Positions 15,806 through 24,386 of a DNA stretch of 64,000 nt are shown in pieces (position 1 is the stretch's first letter; the number at the start of each line of letters is the position of its first letter). Below the pieces are notes generated by a model. The model was given only the letters and a program-made list of their open reading frames with translations, ran no database searches and had not been told where the DNA came from. Source of the DNA: Ardenticatenaceae bacterium (GTDB lineage Bacteria > Chloroflexota > Anaerolineae > Promineifilales > Promineifilaceae); the NCBI GenBank assembly GCA_020634215.1, contig JACKCD010000017.1, positions 37,540 through 101,539 on the forward strand. Direction: 5' to 3'. The translations under genes were made by a program, and so were the position numbers.

Positions 15806-16735
15806 ATGAACGATACGCCAGCCTTTTATGATCCCCACCGAATTGGTACGCTGTTTTATCCAAACATGAACGCTATTGCCACCGATGCTTCCCAGGCAAA
15901 CTTAACCCCGGTTGCCCTCGAAGAGAGCAAGAATTTGTTGGTGATTATTGACATGCAGGTTGATTTTTGCCATCAGCACGGTAGCCTTTATATTCCCGGT
16001 GCCGAAGGTGATATTCAGCGGCTTATTGCGTTCATCTATCGTCACGCGGCCAAAATTAGCCATATAAGCTGTACGCTGGATTCTCACCTTCCTTTTCAAA
16101 TCTTCCATCCTGGCTGGTGGGCTGATGAAACAGGGCAGAACCCAAAACCACTGACGGCTATTGATCAAACGGCCGTTTCCGCTGGCACCTGGCACCCATT
16201 AGCCAACCCAGAACATTCCACAACATACGTGGCACAGCTTGAAAAACAAGCAAAAAAACAACTGATGATTTGGCCCTACCACGTTTTGCTGGGAGGGCTT
16301 GGCAACATGCTTGACCCAGAGCTATGGTCAGCCGTGATGTGGCATTCACTGGCACGCCAGTCGCAACCGACATGGGTTCAAAAAGGCACTGTGCCACAAA
16401 CAGAGCATTATTCAGCCATCCGGCCAGAAATTCTCGTGCCCAAACATCCGGGCGGCGAGAAAAACGAGGCGTTTTTGGCAAGCTTACGACAAGCGGATAA
16501 GGTTTTTATTGCAGGCGAAGCATCCAGCCATTGTGTTTTGGAAACATTACAAGATATTGTCAACGAGTTTGGGTCAACCCCTACCAGTCTGCAAAAGTTC
16601 TATGTACTCCAAGATTGCATGTCGCCTGTTCAGCACCCAGCCGTTGATTTTGCCACGCTAACTAAGCAAAAGTTTGCCGAGTTTGCTCAACAGGGGCTAA
16701 GTTTTATCAATAGCAACGACCCATTTCCTGACTAA
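15806..16735 (+). CDS. Isochorismatase-like cysteine hydrolase (309 aa)
   Basis: The family signature is present: an Asp in LLVIIDMQVDFC, a histidine-rich loop LDSHLPFQIFHPGWW, and the nucleophile Cys in AGEASSHCVLETL. Nicotinamidases and related amidases share this triad (Asp, Lys, Cys). The protein is longer than a typical nicotinamidase (about 200 aa), with an N-terminal extension and an insert around residues 115-185. The exact substrate is not clear. ATG 15806 follows TAGGAAG closely; GTG 15785 is an alternative. It converges on the EamA gene. Confidence 0.78.
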   Translation: MNDTPAFYDPHRIGTLFYPNMNAIATDASQANLTPVALEESKNLLVIIDMQVDFCHQHGSLYIPGAEGDIQRLIAFIYRHAAKISHISCTLDSHLPFQIFHPGWWADETGQNPKPLTAIDQTAVSAGTWHPLANPEHSTTYVAQLEKQAKKQLMIWPYHVLLGGLGNMLDPELWSAVMWHSLARQSQPTWVQKGTVPQTEHYSAIRPEILVPKHPGGEKNEAFLASLRQADKVFIAGEASSHCVLETLQDIVNEFGSTPTSLQKFYVLQDCMSPVQHPAVDFATLTKQKFAEFAQQGLSFINSNDPFPD

Positions 16736-16744
16736 TACACCCTG

Positions 16745-16780
16745 ACAAGTAGAAACGTAAAATCTTGCGTCTCTACTTGT
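16745..16780. terminator. Bidirectional hairpin between convergent genes
   Basis: ACAAGTAGAAACG at 16745-16757 pairs with CGTCTCTACTTGT at 16768-16780 (one G-U pair). It lies exactly between the stops of the isochorismatase-like and EamA genes, so it probably ends both transcripts. Confidence 0.65.
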
Positions 16781-16785
16781 AACAT

Positions 16786-17694
16786 TTAATCTCCCACCGG
16801 CACCATCTGTGGCTCATAGACACGCCGATTGATCAGGTAAATCCCACCGCCAATCAAAAGAACACCAACTAACATAGCCCAAGTGACGATTTCGCCCAGA
16901 AGTAGCACGCCAAAAACGGTGGCAACCACCGGGATGAGGTAGGATGTAAGGGCAAAGGCGGTGGCACCAAAGCGACGCTGGATGTAAAACGCTGTGAACT
17001 GCCCGGCTAATGCGCCAATGAGGGCGGCATAGGCCAGCGAAAAATAGCCAGCGACGGTTACGTGGGCAAAGGAAAAGTCGCCCAGAAAGAACGCCACTGT
17101 GATTAGAATTAAGGCACCAACGGCCAGGCGAATGCCAGTTACTTCGATGGGGTCGAGGTGGGTCATGTGGCGGCGCACGTACATGGTGTTGACGGTCTCA
17201 GCCAACAAGCCCGTTGTTACCAGCAGAAAACCCAGCGGATTGGCTCGTCCTACGCCTGCCAGCCCGCTTTCACCGCGCAGTGCCAGAAAAAGTGCGCCCA
17301 CCAGTGCCAAAGTAACGCCCAAGGCTTTGTTGCGCGTTAGTTTTTCATCTGGCAGGAAAAAGTGGGCGGCCAGCACGATTTGGACGGGGGAAGTAGTAAC
17401 AAAAATGCTTGCCATGCCGCTGGACTGGTATTGCAGGGAGAGAATGAAGGTGGTCATGGGGATGGAAACGCCGATGATGCCGCTGAGGACGGCTTTGCGC
17501 CATAGTTCGGGGTTGGTGGGAAAACGGCCGTTTTTCCACAACACCACCGGCGCAAAAAACAGCATCGCAATCGTCAGCCGCAGCGCAATAAACAGATATG
17601 GGTTAAATTCGCCAATGCCAAAGCGGCTGGCAACAATGTTTGTTCCCCAGAACAAACTTAATAAACCAATGTAGGGAAAAGCTTTTGTATGCAT
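16786..17694 (-). CDS. EamA/DMT-family transporter (302 aa)
   Basis: Ten hydrophobic segments arranged as two homologous halves, starting with YIGLLSLFWGTNIVASRF and restarting near residue 150 (NPLGFLLVTTGLLAETVNTMYVRR), identify a drug/metabolite exporter of the EamA (RhaT/YdcZ-like) class. Such inner-membrane proteins export amino acids or other metabolites. Substrate cannot be told. It is monocistronic: the upstream neighbour is separated by a repeat, and the downstream gene converges. Confidence 0.88.
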   Translation of the reverse strand: MHTKAFPYIGLLSLFWGTNIVASRFGIGEFNPYLFIALRLTIAMLFFAPVVLWKNGRFPTNPELWRKAVLSGIIGVSIPMTTFILSLQYQSSGMASIFVTTSPVQIVLAAHFFLPDEKLTRNKALGVTLALVGALFLALRGESGLAGVGRANPLGFLLVTTGLLAETVNTMYVRRHMTHLDPIEVTGIRLAVGALILITVAFFLGDFSFAHVTVAGYFSLAYAALIGALAGQFTAFYIQRRFGATAFALTSYLIPVVATVFGVLLLGEIVTWAMLVGVLLIGGGIYLINRRVYEPQMVPVGD

Positions 17695-17750
17695 AACCGC
17701 GAAGTGTAGCGCATTTCGCGGTTGTGGCGAACCATACGGGGTGAAAAGAG

Positions 17751-17833
17751 ATGAACCGCAGAGGACGCAAAGAGCGCAGAGATTGGGTTTTTCCTTCTCA
17801 CTTTCTTGGCGCCCTCTGCGCTCTTTGCGGTTC
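17751..17833. repeat. Repeat family D (GAACCGCAGAGGACGCAAAG inverted)
   Basis: GAACCGCAGAGGACGCAAAG is answered by CCCTCTGCGCTCTTTGCGGTTC about 50 bases later, giving a long hairpin. Related copies are at 26029 and 52437, with a half copy near 32762. Confidence 0.85.
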
Positions 17834-17838
17834 AGCTA

Positions 17839-18303
17839 TCAGCGCACGGCCACAATGCGAAAATGCAGCAACCCGGCCGGAGCCTGCACGGTAATCTCAT
17901 CCCCCACGCGCCGGTTGAGCAGTGCCCGACCCAGTGGCGATTCATTGGAAATGAACCCCTGGCTGGGGTCGGCTTCGGCAGTGCCAACGATGGTATAGGT
18001 TTCGGTATGGTCATCGGTTTGCAAAATGGCCGTATCACCCAAATCCACCACGTCATCGTCGTTGTCAGGTTCGATCAGAACGGCCGTTGCCAACATATCC
18101 TCCAACTCATACATCCGCGCCTCCACAAACGCCAGTTCCTCGCGCAGATGAATGAATTCGGAATTATCCATCCAGTCTGCCCCACCCTGCGATTCCCGAA
18201 TCTCGCGTTCGATCTCCGGCCGCTTCACTTCACGCAATTGCGCCAATTCTAGCTTGAGTTTCTTAACACCTTCCGGGGTAATGTAAACCTGTTGTGTAAC
18301 CAT
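17839..18303 (-). CDS. GreA/GreB-family transcript cleavage factor (154 aa)
   Basis: The N-terminal coiled coil (ITPEGVKKLKLELAQLREVKRPEIEREIRE) leads to the tip segment GGADWMDNSEFIHLREELAFVEARMYELE, and the C-terminal half is the FKBP-like domain (SPLGRALLNRRVGDEITVQAPAG). Gre factors enter the RNA polymerase secondary channel and rescue backtracked complexes. The tip has DNSE instead of the common DENSEY, so acidic residues are only partly retained. ATG 18303 is chosen; GTG 18312 is possible. Confidence 0.85.
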   Translation of the reverse strand: MVTQQVYITPEGVKKLKLELAQLREVKRPEIEREIRESQGGADWMDNSEFIHLREELAFVEARMYELEDMLATAVLIEPDNDDDVVDLGDTAILQTDDHTETYTIVGTAEADPSQGFISNESPLGRALLNRRVGDEITVQAPAGLLHFRIVAVR

Positions 18304-18342
18304 CTTGCACACTCATTCCGTAAACACAATATCCTGTTGCCT

Positions 18343-19239
18343 TTACGCACGTTTCACCTTAATTTGCGTCACCTTCTGCTCAGTCTGCTCCTTTGCCTGT
18401 GGCCGCAAATAAATAAACCAATAAACCAACCCTACCATCACGGCACCGCCCAGAATGTTGCCAATCGTCACGGGCAGCAAATTGGCGACAAAGAAATTGC
18501 CCCAGGTCAGGTTGGCATAATCACTGCCCGTTTTGCCAATATCGCTCCAAAATGCCGCCCCAGCACTGCTTTTAATCAGCAACCCCATTGGGATGAAGTA
18601 CATATTGGCAATGCTGTGTTCAAACCCGGCCGCCACAAAGGCAGTGATGGGGAAAATAATCGCCAAAATTTTGTCCATGGTGGTGCGGGCACTCATGCAC
18701 AGCCACACGGCCAGGCAGACCAACGCATTGCAAAAAATGCCAAGCACAATGGCTTGTCCAAAGCCCAAATTAACCTTGGCGTTGGCAATGTTGAGTGCGT
18801 TTAGCCCAATGGCACCGTTGCCAAAGAGATATTGGCCGCTGAAGAGCATCATAACGGCCGTTAAAAAAGCCCCCATAAAGTTACCCACATAGACAATAAC
18901 CCAGTTACGCAATAAGCGCGTGGTTGAAACCTTGCCACTGGCCCAGGCCATCACAATCAGGTTATTGCCGGTAAACAGTTCTGCCCCAGCCACCACAACC
19001 AAAATAAGCCCCAAGCAGAAGACAAGCCCGCCAACCAGCTTGGTGATGCCAAAAGGCAATGTACTACCGGTCGTCGCCGTGGTGGCAAAAATCGCACCCA
19101 TCGCAATGAAGGCCCCTGCTAAAACAGCCAGTGCCAGCATTCGCCACTTGCCCAGGTTAGCCTTGGCAACGCCCGCATCGGCTGCTTTTTGCGCCATCGC
19201 CGGGGGCAAATACGAATCAAAGGAAATGGTTTCGTTCAT
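18343..19239 (-). CDS. Formate/nitrite transporter family channel (298 aa)
   Basis: Six membrane segments with FNT hallmarks (AGAFIAMGAIFATT, LGLILVVVAGAELFTGNNLIV, and GNFMGAFLTAVMM) identify a FocA/NirC-type anion channel for formate, nitrite or hydrosulfide. The context of sulfur and quinone genes (DoxX divergent, Mo-enzyme module 3 kb away) makes hydrosulfide or formate plausible, but this is inference. ATG 19239 has TGGAGA seven bases before it. The longer frame upstream runs through the regulatory region and is rejected. Confidence 0.9.
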   Translation of the reverse strand: MNETISFDSYLPPAMAQKAADAGVAKANLGKWRMLALAVLAGAFIAMGAIFATTATTGSTLPFGITKLVGGLVFCLGLILVVVAGAELFTGNNLIVMAWASGKVSTTRLLRNWVIVYVGNFMGAFLTAVMMLFSGQYLFGNGAIGLNALNIANAKVNLGFGQAIVLGIFCNALVCLAVWLCMSARTTMDKILAIIFPITAFVAAGFEHSIANMYFIPMGLLIKSSAGAAFWSDIGKTGSDYANLTWGNFFVANLLPVTIGNILGGAVMVGLVYWFIYLRPQAKEQTEQKVTQIKVKRA

Positions 19240-19484
19240 TGTTTTCTCCAAAAACTCTGTTAAGCTCGATCTGTCAGCAAAAAACAAGACAAATGGCAAC
19301 TCGCAACCCTGTTTGCAGCCAATCTTGTCTTTGCACCACATCCAGTTGGCCGCTAACAGCACACATATCACTTTATCAAGGGGAGGGTTCAATACCCGGT
19401 GTATACACAATACGGGTTTGGTTACAGCTATATGGTAGGGTAAAACGGCCGTTAACAGCAGTGACAAGCCTCCTATTGCGCTCC

Positions 19485-19503
19485 GATAAATGTCACCTGT
19501 CAC
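19485..19503 (+). promoter_or_regulatory. Operator-like motif GATAAATGTCACCTGTCAC
   Basis: A direct repeat TGTCAC-C-TGTCAC preceded by GATAAA. Eighteen of 19 bases recur in inverse orientation at 24055-24073, upstream of a different pair of divergent operons, which suggests one transcription factor of unknown type. Confidence 0.5.
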
Positions 19504-19543
19504 ATCACAAGCCATTTAACGTAATATTGACAGTTGCGCATAA

Positions 19544-19564
19544 TGTCACCCAATGTATGTGACA
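19544..19564. promoter_or_regulatory. Dyad TGTCAC-N9-GTGACA
   Basis: The inverted half sites TGTCAC (19544-19549) and GTGACA (19559-19564) form a dyad about 100 bases upstream of the DoxX start. Half sites match the direct-repeat motif at 19485, so the same regulator may bind both. The spacing resembles CRP/FNR-type sites, but the family is not certain. Confidence 0.45.
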
Positions 19565-19665
19565 ATCGGCACTGCAAACATCACGTATCCAGTCGTATCA
19601 TGCGGACATCTTATACAAACACAAACAAACCTGCTGAGAAGCAGAAAAAGAAATGAGGTGAAACC

Positions 19666-20250
19666 ATGACTAACTTAACAACCCGCAAAGGTACGTATAT
19701 TGAAGACCCCGCATTTGCTAAAATGCTATTTGGGGATACACGCTTTAGCTTTATTTGGCTGGTACTCCGTCTTTATCTTGGTTATGAATGGCTGACAGCC
19801 GGTTGGCACAAAGTCACAAGCCCCGATTGGGTACAGACAGGTGTCGCATTGAAAGGGTTCTGGACTGGAGCCATTGCCATGCCCGAAGCCGGCCGTCCTC
19901 CCATTGCCTTTGACTGGTATCGTTCTTTCTTAACCTACATGCTCAATGCCGAAGCCTACACCTGGTTTGCCAAGCTCATTGCTTACGGCGAAGTCTTAAT
20001 TGGTATCGCTTTGATTTTGGGTCTGTTCACTGGCATCGCCGCCTTCTTCAGTGGCTTTATGAACTGGAACTTTATCATGGCTGGGTCTGCCAGCACCAAC
20101 GGTATGCTTTTCTTCATCGCCGTTCTGCTGATTTTGGCCTGGAAAACCGCTGGCTACATCGGTGTAGACTACTACTTGCTCCCCTACTTGGGAACACCGT
20201 GGACAGGTAAACGGTTTGAGCCAAATGTGGTTGCCGCCCCCGCCGACTAG
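19666..20250 (+). CDS. DoxX/DoxD-family membrane protein (194 aa)
   Basis: About four to five membrane helices (LVLRLYLGYEWLTAGWHKV, LIAYGEVLIGIALILGLFTGIAAFFSGFMNWNFIMAG, GMLFFIAVLLILAWKTAG) match the DoxX family, which includes the thiosulfate:quinone oxidoreductase large subunit DoxD. The charged segment between helices 1 and 2 and a gene context of sulfur redox proteins are consistent with quinone-linked sulfur chemistry, though many DoxX proteins have other roles. GAGGTG precedes ATG 19666 well. A strong terminator follows. Confidence 0.85.
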   Translation: MTNLTTRKGTYIEDPAFAKMLFGDTRFSFIWLVLRLYLGYEWLTAGWHKVTSPDWVQTGVALKGFWTGAIAMPEAGRPPIAFDWYRSFLTYMLNAEAYTWFAKLIAYGEVLIGIALILGLFTGIAAFFSGFMNWNFIMAGSASTNGMLFFIAVLLILAWKTAGYIGVDYYLLPYLGTPWTGKRFEPNVVAAPAD

Positions 20251-20273
20251 CAACCACAATCTAACAGAATAAC

Positions 20274-20317
20274 AAAAAGGCCGTCGTCCGAAGAAAAGGA
20301 GCGACGGCCTTTTTTTG
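20274..20317 (+). terminator. Rho-independent terminator after DoxX
   Basis: AAAAAGGCCGTCG pairs with CGACGGCCTTTTT across a 15-base loop and is followed by more T residues. It ends the DoxX transcript. Confidence 0.9.
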
Positions 20318-20548
20318 TTGGGCAAAGAAAGTTGATGGGTGCCAGATAACCAACGACAGAAAACGCTTACTTCTGCCACGCCAGGGCAGCTTTGCCCGCG
20401 CTGGCTGCCTATTGATGAGAACGATTTTGCCCGGTTGTATCCTGGTAGCCTCCGCGTTTGGTTGGGTGGTAGTTTTACGGGGATAACGGCCGTTAATTTC
20501 CTTTCAAACCGGTTCTAATCGCCTACACGATGGCTGGCAGGTGCTAGA
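20318..20548. other. Non-coding gap with a possible gene relic
   Basis: An open but start-less plus-strand stretch (about 20353-20518) reads WLPIDENDFARLYPGS and later GSFTGITAVNFLSNRF before a stop. It looks protein-like and may be a degraded gene; one AACGGCCGTT (20485) falls inside it. Nothing else is recognised. Confidence 0.3.
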
Positions 20549-21229
20549 TCATCTACCATTGTCCACAATACGACCATCGCGCATTTTGATCACCCGCCGG
20601 GCAAACGAAATCACCTGATCATCATGCGTGGCAAAAACAAAAGCCGTCCCCGTCTCCTGGTTCAGCCGCTGCATAATCTCCATCGCCTGCTGGCCGTTGG
20701 CCGTGTCCAAATTAGCCGTTGGTTCATCAGCCAGCACCAGCGACGGCTGCGTTGCCAGTGCCCGCGCAATGGCAACCCGCTGCTGCTGCCCCCCACTCAA
20801 CTGGTCAGGGCGATGGTGGATACGGTCGGCCAGCCCCACGGCATCCAGCAGCGACCTCGCCCGCCGCTTGCGCTCATCGGCAGCAATACCATTGAGCAGC
20901 AGCGGCAACTCCACATTTTCATAGGCTGACAGCACCGGCACCAAGGCAAAAAATTGGAAAATAAAGCCAATCTCCTCGCGCCGCAAATCGGCCTGGCGGT
21001 TGGCACTAAGTTGCCCAACGCTGTGGCCGTTAACCTTCACCACACCGCTGTTGGGTTTGTCCAGGCACCCCATCATTTGCAACATCGTCGTCTTGCCAGA
21101 GCCAGATGGGCCAACGATGGCAGCAAATTCTCCCTCATCAATTGTCAAAGAAACGTTATCCAGGGCACGTGTCTCCACTTCACCCAGTTTGTAGATTTTT
21201 GTTACGTTCTCTAGCTCAATCACAGACAT
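20549..21229 (-). CDS. ABC transporter ATPase, MacB/LolD type (226 aa)
   Basis: Walker A GPSGSGKTT (G40-T48), signature LSGGQQQRVAIARAL and Walker B LVLADEPTANLD are intact, with the short 226-residue length of stand-alone LolD/MacB-type ATPases. It follows two FtsX/MacB-like permeases on the same strand (gaps of 113 and 89 bases), forming a three-gene exporter likely to act on lipids, lipoproteins or peptides at the membrane by mechanotransmission. Confidence 0.92.
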   Translation of the reverse strand: MSVIELENVTKIYKLGEVETRALDNVSLTIDEGEFAAIVGPSGSGKTTMLQMMGCLDKPNSGVVKVNGHSVGQLSANRQADLRREEIGFIFQFFALVPVLSAYENVELPLLLNGIAADERKRRARSLLDAVGLADRIHHRPDQLSGGQQQRVAIARALATQPSLVLADEPTANLDTANGQQAMEIMQRLNQETGTAFVFATHDDQVISFARRVIKMRDGRIVDNGR

Positions 21230-21342
21230 TTCTAACTCTCTTTCTTTATATTAAGAAACAAGCTTGCAGCTATCTAGGTGTCATTCCCGCCTGTGCGAGA
21301 ATCCATCCCCATGCAGAAGATGACAACCCGTGGGCTTAAGGG

Positions 21343-22572
21343 CTACAGCGTATGCAGCGCTTGCACAGGTTCCAGCTTGGCGGCAAACCGGGCGGGATAC
21401 AGGGAAACAAGAGTGACGATGGCAAACAAAAACAGCGCCAGCACAAGAGCCTGACCGGGGGCGAACACGGGGTACATTTTGTTGCCCAACGCCATCCCCT
21501 CAACGGCCGCTGCCGCTCCATTGCCAATATCAATGCCAATTTTTGCCAGGTAGGAAACAACGCTGGAGCCAAAGATGAAACCAACGGCCGTTCCCAGCAA
21601 CGCCAAAATCATCGCCTCAAACAGCACCATCACCATAATTTGCCGCCCTTTCATACCCAAAGCGGCCAAAATCCCCATTTCCCGTGTCCGCTCAAAGACC
21701 GACATCAGCAGCGTGTTGGCAATCAGCACCGCCACCACCAAAATAACGATGGTGTAGATCATATAATAGAAGCCCAACCCTGTTTGCATTAACTCCAGAA
21801 AGAGACCGTTTAATTCTTGCCAGGGCAGCACCTTGATACCCGGTTGCTGCAAGGCGGCAGCCACACTGTCGGTGTCCTCCTGGTTTTTTAGCGTCACAAT
21901 GAGGGTGCTGGCGCGTTCGCCAGTGCGGGCAAAGGTTTGGGCTTGCGCCAGGGGCATGACCACGGTGTTTTGGTCATAGCTGGGGATGCCGGTGTCAAAC
22001 AGCCCGGCCACGGTAAAAATGCCTTCGTCCAGCCCGCCGTCAGATGTGCCAACAGCCAGGCTGATACGCTGCCCTACGCCAATGCCCATCTCCTCGGCCA
22101 GATTGCTGCCCAGCAAAATTTGGCCGCGACTGTCGGGGGTCAAATAGCTGCCGCCAACGATGCCGTCACGAATGGGGGCGTGAAAAACGGCCGTTACATC
22201 AACCCCCGTTACCTGAACACCAGAGGATTCTCGGCTGGTGCTCAAAATGCCGCTCATCCACAGCACCGGAGCCACTGACTCCACCTGCGGCAAGGTCTGC
22301 ACCTGCGCTGCCAGCGTCTGGCTGTCCGGCAGCAAATCCTTCGCCAGCAAGCTGAGCTTTTCCACCTCATACGACTCGGCGCGAAGCTGCAAATGGCCGG
22401 TGTTGAGCCGAATATTTTCCCGCAGTGCCCCCTGCGTCACCCCGGTAAACATGCCGCTCATCAAAATCAGCACCATCATCCCCAGAGCCACCGCCAGCAG
22501 CGTCAACACCGTGCGCCGCCGATTCCGTACCAGGTCACGGTAAGCAATTACCCAAAATTTTGTGAGTGCCAT
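21343..22572 (-). CDS. ABC permease, FtsX/MacB type (409 aa)
   Basis: One N-terminal membrane helix (RNRRRTVLTLLAVALGMMVLILMSGMF), a large extracytoplasmic domain and three C-terminal helices ending YPARFAAKLEPVQALHTL give the MacB/LolE topology. The conserved segment SVFERTREMGILAALGMKGRQIM is diagnostic. It has the same length as the upstream permease and probably forms a heterodimer with it. Confidence 0.9.
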   Translation of the reverse strand: MALTKFWVIAYRDLVRNRRRTVLTLLAVALGMMVLILMSGMFTGVTQGALRENIRLNTGHLQLRAESYEVEKLSLLAKDLLPDSQTLAAQVQTLPQVESVAPVLWMSGILSTSRESSGVQVTGVDVTAVFHAPIRDGIVGGSYLTPDSRGQILLGSNLAEEMGIGVGQRISLAVGTSDGGLDEGIFTVAGLFDTGIPSYDQNTVVMPLAQAQTFARTGERASTLIVTLKNQEDTDSVAAALQQPGIKVLPWQELNGLFLELMQTGLGFYYMIYTIVILVVAVLIANTLLMSVFERTREMGILAALGMKGRQIMVMVLFEAMILALLGTAVGFIFGSSVVSYLAKIGIDIGNGAAAAVEGMALGNKMYPVFAPGQALVLALFLFAIVTLVSLYPARFAAKLEPVQALHTL

Positions 22573-22585
22573 TTCTTTTCCTAAA

Positions 22586-22668
22586 GCTAGTGGCTAATGG
22601 CTGGTGGCTGGTGCAAAATGTCACATCCAACCAGCCACGAGCAACCAGCCACGAGCAACCATCAAATA
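22586..22668. repeat. Repeat family G (GGCTGGTGGCTGG / CCAGCCACGAGC words)
   Basis: GTGGCTAATGGCTGGTGGCTGG is answered by CCAGCCACGAGCAACCAGCCACGAGCAACC words, an imperfect hairpin between the two permease genes. A related copy with GGTTGCTGGTGGC words is at about 34380. Confidence 0.75.
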
Positions 22669-23891
22669 TGGTGCAAAGCCTCGGCCGGCTCGTTGTGCGA
22701 AGCTTGCCAGGCGGGAACCAGGGAAGCCAGGGAAGCGATGACAACCACCGCCACCCCATAAAAGAATATGTTTTCCAGCGGGATGCTGGGGTAAAGACGA
22801 TTCCCGATCAACGCCGTTATATCCCCTGTTCCTTCGGCATAGGACAGGTCAAGCCCAACTTGACCCATCGCCACGACCAGCAGCCAACTGAGGAAACAGC
22901 CAAGGATGCCGCCAACAACGCCAATAAACATCCCTTCCAGCAAAAACAAACCCATGATTTGCCGTCCCTTCATGCCCAAGGCGGCCAACACGCCCATTTC
23001 GCGGGTGCGTTCGTAAGCAGCCATGAGCATGAGGTTGAGGATGCCGATGGAAGCCATGAGCAAAACGATGAAGCCAATAACGGCCGTTGCTGCCCCCTTC
23101 GTTGCCAACGTCTCCCGGATTTCCGGCCGCAGCGTGTCAAAGGAGTCAATTTCGTAATTGGGCAGTTCTGGCGACAGGCTGGCGATAAACGCATTTTCCT
23201 GCCCCACCGCATCCAGCGTAATCGTCACTTCCGTCTCCTGCTCTCGCAGGTTATAGAGCCGCTGCGCCGTGGGTAAGTTGATATAAACTAGCCCCTTTTC
23301 CGCATCCCCCAGCCCCAGGCTGTAGATGCCAACAATGGTCATGGTGCGCTGCCGCATGGATTGATCCTTGCGCTGCCCCAGCAGGGTCACCCGGTCGCCC
23401 ACGGTTACGTTCAGCAGCGTTGCCATCTCTTGTCCAATGAGAATGTTGTCTTCATCATCACCCTGCAAAAAACGCCCCGCCACAATGTTGGCGGCAATCA
23501 GACTGACGGCCACCTCGCTTTCCGGCTGAATGGCGGTGATGCTGACCGGATACGCCCCTTCGCGGTTGCTGACCATGCCGCCGGTGTTGATGCGCTTGGC
23601 AACGGCCACCACGTTGGGCTTGCTCAGCACTTTTTCAATGACAATATCGGCGTTGTCGAGGGGAAGCAGGGGTAGGCGGCTGGATCTATCACGGAAGCCG
23701 GGGGCGTGTACCTGGACGTTGCCACCGTAAAGCCGAACGGCGTTGCCGTAGATGGCCTGATCAGAGCCTCTGATAGCAGCATCCATAAAAATGAGCAGAA
23801 TGAGACCCAGGACAATGGCGACGGTAGCGATCAGCGTGCGCCGCCAGTTGCGCCAGACGTTACGCCAAGCCATTTTGACGTATTGGTTCAT
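22662..23891 (-). CDS. ABC permease, FtsX/MacB type (409 aa)
   Basis: Same topology as the following permease: one N-terminal helix (TLIATVAIVLGLILLIFMDAAI), a large soluble domain, and three C-terminal helices with AAYERTREMGVLAALGMKGRQIMGLF. It is the first gene of the three-gene exporter. ATG 23891 has AGGAGG-type sequence upstream. The two permeases are clearly homologous but not recent duplicates. Confidence 0.9.
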   Translation of the reverse strand: MNQYVKMAWRNVWRNWRRTLIATVAIVLGLILLIFMDAAIRGSDQAIYGNAVRLYGGNVQVHAPGFRDRSSRLPLLPLDNADIVIEKVLSKPNVVAVAKRINTGGMVSNREGAYPVSITAIQPESEVAVSLIAANIVAGRFLQGDDEDNILIGQEMATLLNVTVGDRVTLLGQRKDQSMRQRTMTIVGIYSLGLGDAEKGLVYINLPTAQRLYNLREQETEVTITLDAVGQENAFIASLSPELPNYEIDSFDTLRPEIRETLATKGAATAVIGFIVLLMASIGILNLMLMAAYERTREMGVLAALGMKGRQIMGLFLLEGMFIGVVGGILGCFLSWLLVVAMGQVGLDLSYAEGTGDITALIGNRLYPSIPLENIFFYGVAVVVIASLASLVPAWQASHNEPAEALHHI

Positions 23892-23915
23892 TCATCTACC
23901 TCCTTGTGCTAAATA

Positions 23916-23954
23916 GAGATTGGGAGATTGGAGATTAGGAGATTCAGTCTCCCA
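23916..23954. repeat. Repeat family A copy
   Basis: GAGATTGGGAGATTGGAGATTAGGAGATT words followed by AGTCTCCC, directly upstream of the exporter operon. Confidence 0.75.
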
Positions 23955-24054
23955 AAACATTCATTGACGGGTGCGGCTCTGCCGCATGTGTCTCCGTGTT
24001 TGTGAACAGACAGTTGACCCTATCATAACTGATTTTTACGCTTCTGGTAAGGTT

Positions 24055-24073
24055 GTGACAAGTGACATTTATC
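24055..24073 (-). promoter_or_regulatory. Operator-like motif matching the FNT/DoxX region
   Basis: Read on the minus strand it is GATAAATGTCACTTGTCAC, one base different from 19485-19503. A second GATAAACATCACC-like word lies about 12 bases away (24086-24098 region). Both sites have an AACGGCCGTT 31-36 bases to the same side. Confidence 0.5.
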
Positions 24074-24300
24074 ACTCATTCGTCTACTGGTGATGTTTAT
24101 CGTGGGGCAAACGGCCGTTTGTCACTTTCCCTTTCCCCTCCCACATGGCATACTGGCAGCATACGTCATTGTGTCTGCAAGCAACCCATAGCACCAAACT
24201 GCGTACAGGTTTATAGGGTTGATGAGAGGGTGACGGAAAAAACGACCGTTATCCACCCCAACTTTTCCACTTTACCAGCGGCAACACACAACACGACACA

Positions 24301-24366
24301 CAAAAATCAAAGATTTCGCAGATTGCACAGATTGATCCGTGTTCGTCCGTGTTCGTCCGCGTCCAA
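24301..24366. repeat. Repeat family C (AATCAAAGATT ... GTCCGTGTTCGTCCGCGTCC)
   Basis: ATCAAAGATTTCGCAGATT followed by tandem GTTCGTCC words. Copies at 28331 and 60927 also sit directly upstream of genes. Confidence 0.8.
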
Positions 24367-24386
24367 TTTTTTATAGGAGGTCTCTC

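Larger units (their letters stand above)
19240..19665. promoter_or_regulatory. Divergent regulatory region, FNT channel / DoxX
   Basis: This 426-base region separates two divergent membrane-protein genes. It is AT-rich and holds several TGTCAC/GTGACA half sites (listed separately), one AACGGCCGTT at 19444, and a TTGACA at about 19528. No credible gene is present. Confidence 0.6.
23892..24386. promoter_or_regulatory. Divergent intergenic region, exporter / LiaF-like genes
   Basis: This 495-base region contains a repeat-A copy (23916-23954), the operator-like motif at 24055, one AACGGCCGTT at 24110, and a repeat-C copy just before the downstream gene. An open frame at 24062-24376 crosses these elements and is not considered a gene. 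Confidence 0.6.

Noticed and set aside
24062..24376. 104-codon frame upstream of the LiaF-like gene
   Set aside because: It runs through the operator-like motif, a palindrome copy and repeat C, and has no ribosome-binding site or domain pattern.
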